From Paenibacillus silvae (GTDB lineage: Bacteria > Bacillota > Bacilli > Paenibacillales > Paenibacillaceae), in contig NZ_BMFU01000002.1 of NCBI RefSeq assembly GCF_014639235.1, forward strand, positions 1-64,000: a DNA stretch of 64,000 bases, read 5' to 3'. Under the pieces are notes generated by a model. It made no database searches, was not told where the DNA came from, and was given only the letters and a program-made list of their open reading frames with translations. This document shows positions 62,340 to 64,000 of the stretch, one piece after another (position 1 is the first letter of the stretch; each line of letters opens with the position of its first letter). Both the position numbers and the translations under genes were made by a program.

Positions 62340-64000
62340 GTGTTAAGTGGCTCTTGCTGCTGGTATTAGGTGTCTGTGCAGTTGGCCTGGTAATTACCCA
62401 GATGATCCTGTATGTACTGCGGAGAAAAGGGGCACTGCCGATACATGCTGCTGCCCTTGTCCTTCCCATTCGAGGCAAGAGATATAAAGGCTGGGGTTCC
62501 CTCCTGCTGCAGGCATATCGGCTTGGCATCAAGATGCCTGGGATATCGACATATATTTTACAGGTCAGAAAAAGAATCTCCTATCGCTATGCCAGGGATG
62601 AACCTACGCTCAGACGTCTAACGATGAGTATTGTGCTTATCATTATAGGCGGGTATGGAAGTGTTAGTATTGTGCTGTTCTTGCTGCAGCCGGGACTTGC
62701 TTTTGTTATCCTTTCCATTCTCTGCGCCGTTGTTTTGAATAGTCTTGTGCTGGATTTGTGCCTGAGCCGGATGGAGAAGAAGCTGCTTGTACAGATGCTT
62801 GATCTGTTTGCAGATGTGAGACATCGATATCATCAGCATGGAATGGTTGAGGAAGCATTATATGAGGCCGCCGAGGCGGGAACAGGGGAAGTTGCTGAGC
62901 AAGTAAGGCTGATCTATGAAGCACTGACCTCTCCCGATCCCAATGAAGCGCTGGAGCGTTATTACGAGATTGCGCCCAATCGTTTTCTGAAAGGGTTTGC
63001 CGGTATTTCTTATATGGTTATGGAGTTTGGTGACAAGCACAAGGAGCAGGGATCCATTTATCTTCAAGGATTAAGTCATCTGACTCAGGAGATTCATCTG
63101 GAGATTTTGAGACGTGATCGACTCGACTATATGCTGCAAGGATTAAATGTAATCGCGCTTGCCCCTGTACTGTTTACAGGTCCGATTGAGCGATGGGCCA
63201 GGCTCAGTTTCCCTACAATGGATGAGTTTTATCGGAGCAAGCTTGGTTTTATCACGAAAATCTCCATCTATGTGATCATCATTGTTGCCTACCTGCTTCT
63301 GCAGCGGCTTCAGCAGTATGATGAAACTCGCTACCGTTCCGGGCAAAAGCATTCCAGACTGGATCGCTTCTTGTATAAGCAGCTCTTTTTACGAAGACTG
63401 GCTATGCTGTTCACCCCCAAGCCAGGCACTGCTTCATATCATCAGACAATCCGGCTCATGAGAGAGAGCAGTACCGAGTTGAAATACGAATGGCTGGCGG
63501 TACGCAGACTTATGTTATTTGTCAGCTGTCTGGCTCTGACTATAGGGTTTATACTTCTGCTGCATCAGGTTCAGCGTAATCACATCCTGTATGATCCCAT
63601 CAGGGATGACCGGATGTTCGGTGCGATGTCTGAAGCAGATCTGAAGGTGGCTGAAGACAAGACAAGGCTTGACCGTTCGGTTATGGAGCACGTGGGGATG
63701 CAACGCGTAGTTTCGTATGAGGATATTTCCGAAGCAATGCAGCAGCTTGCACCGCTTGCAATGAATCACGATGCACAGGCAGAAGCAGCTATACGCATTC
63801 TGGAAAAGATCGAATCGTATAACAAGCAGTACATGCGCTGGTGGGAAGTGGTTTTGGCCATAAGCATTGCTCTATGCGGTTATCATCTGCCGATCTGGCT
63901 TATGTTGTTCCAGCGTAAGATGCGAAGCATGGATATGCGGCATGAAATCTATCAGTTTCAAACGGTGATTTCGATTTTGCGTGAGATGGATCGCATGTCT
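62336..64000 (+). CDS. TadB-like membrane platform protein (partial)
   Basis: At least 555 residues, open at the window end. An N-terminal membrane segment (WLLLLVLGVCAVGLVITQM) is followed by two more around residues 105-140, and a T2SSF-like domain with QMLDLFADVRHRYHQHGMVE and EAAEAGTGEVAEQV. It begins ATGA over the ATPase stop. Part of the pilus inner-membrane platform. Confidence 0.8.
   Translation, partial: MSVKWLLLLVLGVCAVGLVITQMILYVLRRKGALPIHAAALVLPIRGKRYKGWGSLLLQAYRLGIKMPGISTYILQVRKRISYRYARDEPTLRRLTMSIVLIIIGGYGSVSIVLFLLQPGLAFVILSILCAVVLNSLVLDLCLSRMEKKLLVQMLDLFADVRHRYHQHGMVEEALYEAAEAGTGEVAEQVRLIYEALTSPDPNEALERYYEIAPNRFLKGFAGISYMVMEFGDKHKEQGSIYLQGLSHLTQEIHLEILRRDRLDYMLQGLNVIALAPVLFTGPIERWARLSFPTMDEFYRSKLGFITKISIYVIIIVAYLLLQRLQQYDETRYRSGQKHSRLDRFLYKQLFLRRLAMLFTPKPGTASYHQTIRLMRESSTELKYEWLAVRRLMLFVSCLALTIGFILLLHQVQRNHILYDPIRDDRMFGAMSEADLKVAEDKTRLDRSVMEHVGMQRVVSYEDISEAMQQLAPLAMNHDAQAEAAIRILEKIESYNKQYMRWWEVVLAISIALCGYHLPIWLMLFQRKMRSMDMRHEIYQFQTVISILREMDRMS

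Overview
The window looks like a chromosomal segment of a Paenibacillus species (Firmicutes, Paenibacillaceae). The evidence is the strong AGGAGG ribosome-binding sites, frequent TTG starts, a lexA/yneA divergon with DinR-type SOS boxes, an LplABC-type sugar importer with CRE boxes, a tad/flp locus led by a Ser/Thr kinase, and an aloR/aloP quorum-sensing pair whose peptide closely resembles one reported in Paenibacillus polymyxa. No rRNA, tRNA or CRISPR array was seen.

Positions 1 to about 34600 are accessory DNA: AT-rich, rich in small or broken genes, and carrying mobile pieces. In order it holds the 3' end of a group II intron; a secreted HNH-nuclease toxin with a SUKH-type immunity gene; a secreted RCC1-repeat protein; a phage- or plasmid-like module of small unknown proteins, a MoxR-type AAA ATPase and a VWA protein, with terminator-like hairpins in most of its gaps; a DUF262 gene broken by an IS110-family element; a secreted YD-repeat protein and a 2079-residue Rhs protein whose tail is a probable PD-(D/E)XK nuclease toxin, followed by its likely immunity gene; the aloR-aloP system with a Spo0E-like gene; a DNA-repair-flavoured patch (SRAP peptidase, ATP-dependent ligase, a frameshifted small gene, YolD-like protein); repeats that may be element ends; a LysE exporter with a divergent LysR regulator; secreted stalk-domain proteins; and a scar fusing two gene fragments, one of them a GH43 glycosidase.

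From about 34700 the sequence becomes ordinary core genome with higher GC: an aldehyde dehydrogenase, lexA, yneA, ynzC-like and HAD genes, an LplB/LplC/lipoprotein sugar importer, a DUF4830 lipoprotein, a GntR regulator, acireductone dioxygenase (mtnD) divergent from B12-dependent methionine synthase (metH), ribonuclease Z, and a tight operon of a HAD phosphatase, an Fpg-like glycosylase, endonuclease IV, a receiver-like protein, a thioredoxin-like protein, an ABC ATPase and an RlmM-like methyltransferase.

The window ends inside a tad/flp operon. A sigma-A-type promoter and a leader hairpin precede a Ser/Thr kinase fused to a MinD-like domain, CpaB, two more MinD/TadZ-like proteins, the TadA/CpaF ATPase and a TadB-like membrane protein that runs off the end. 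All functions are inferred from reading the sequence; no database search was run.
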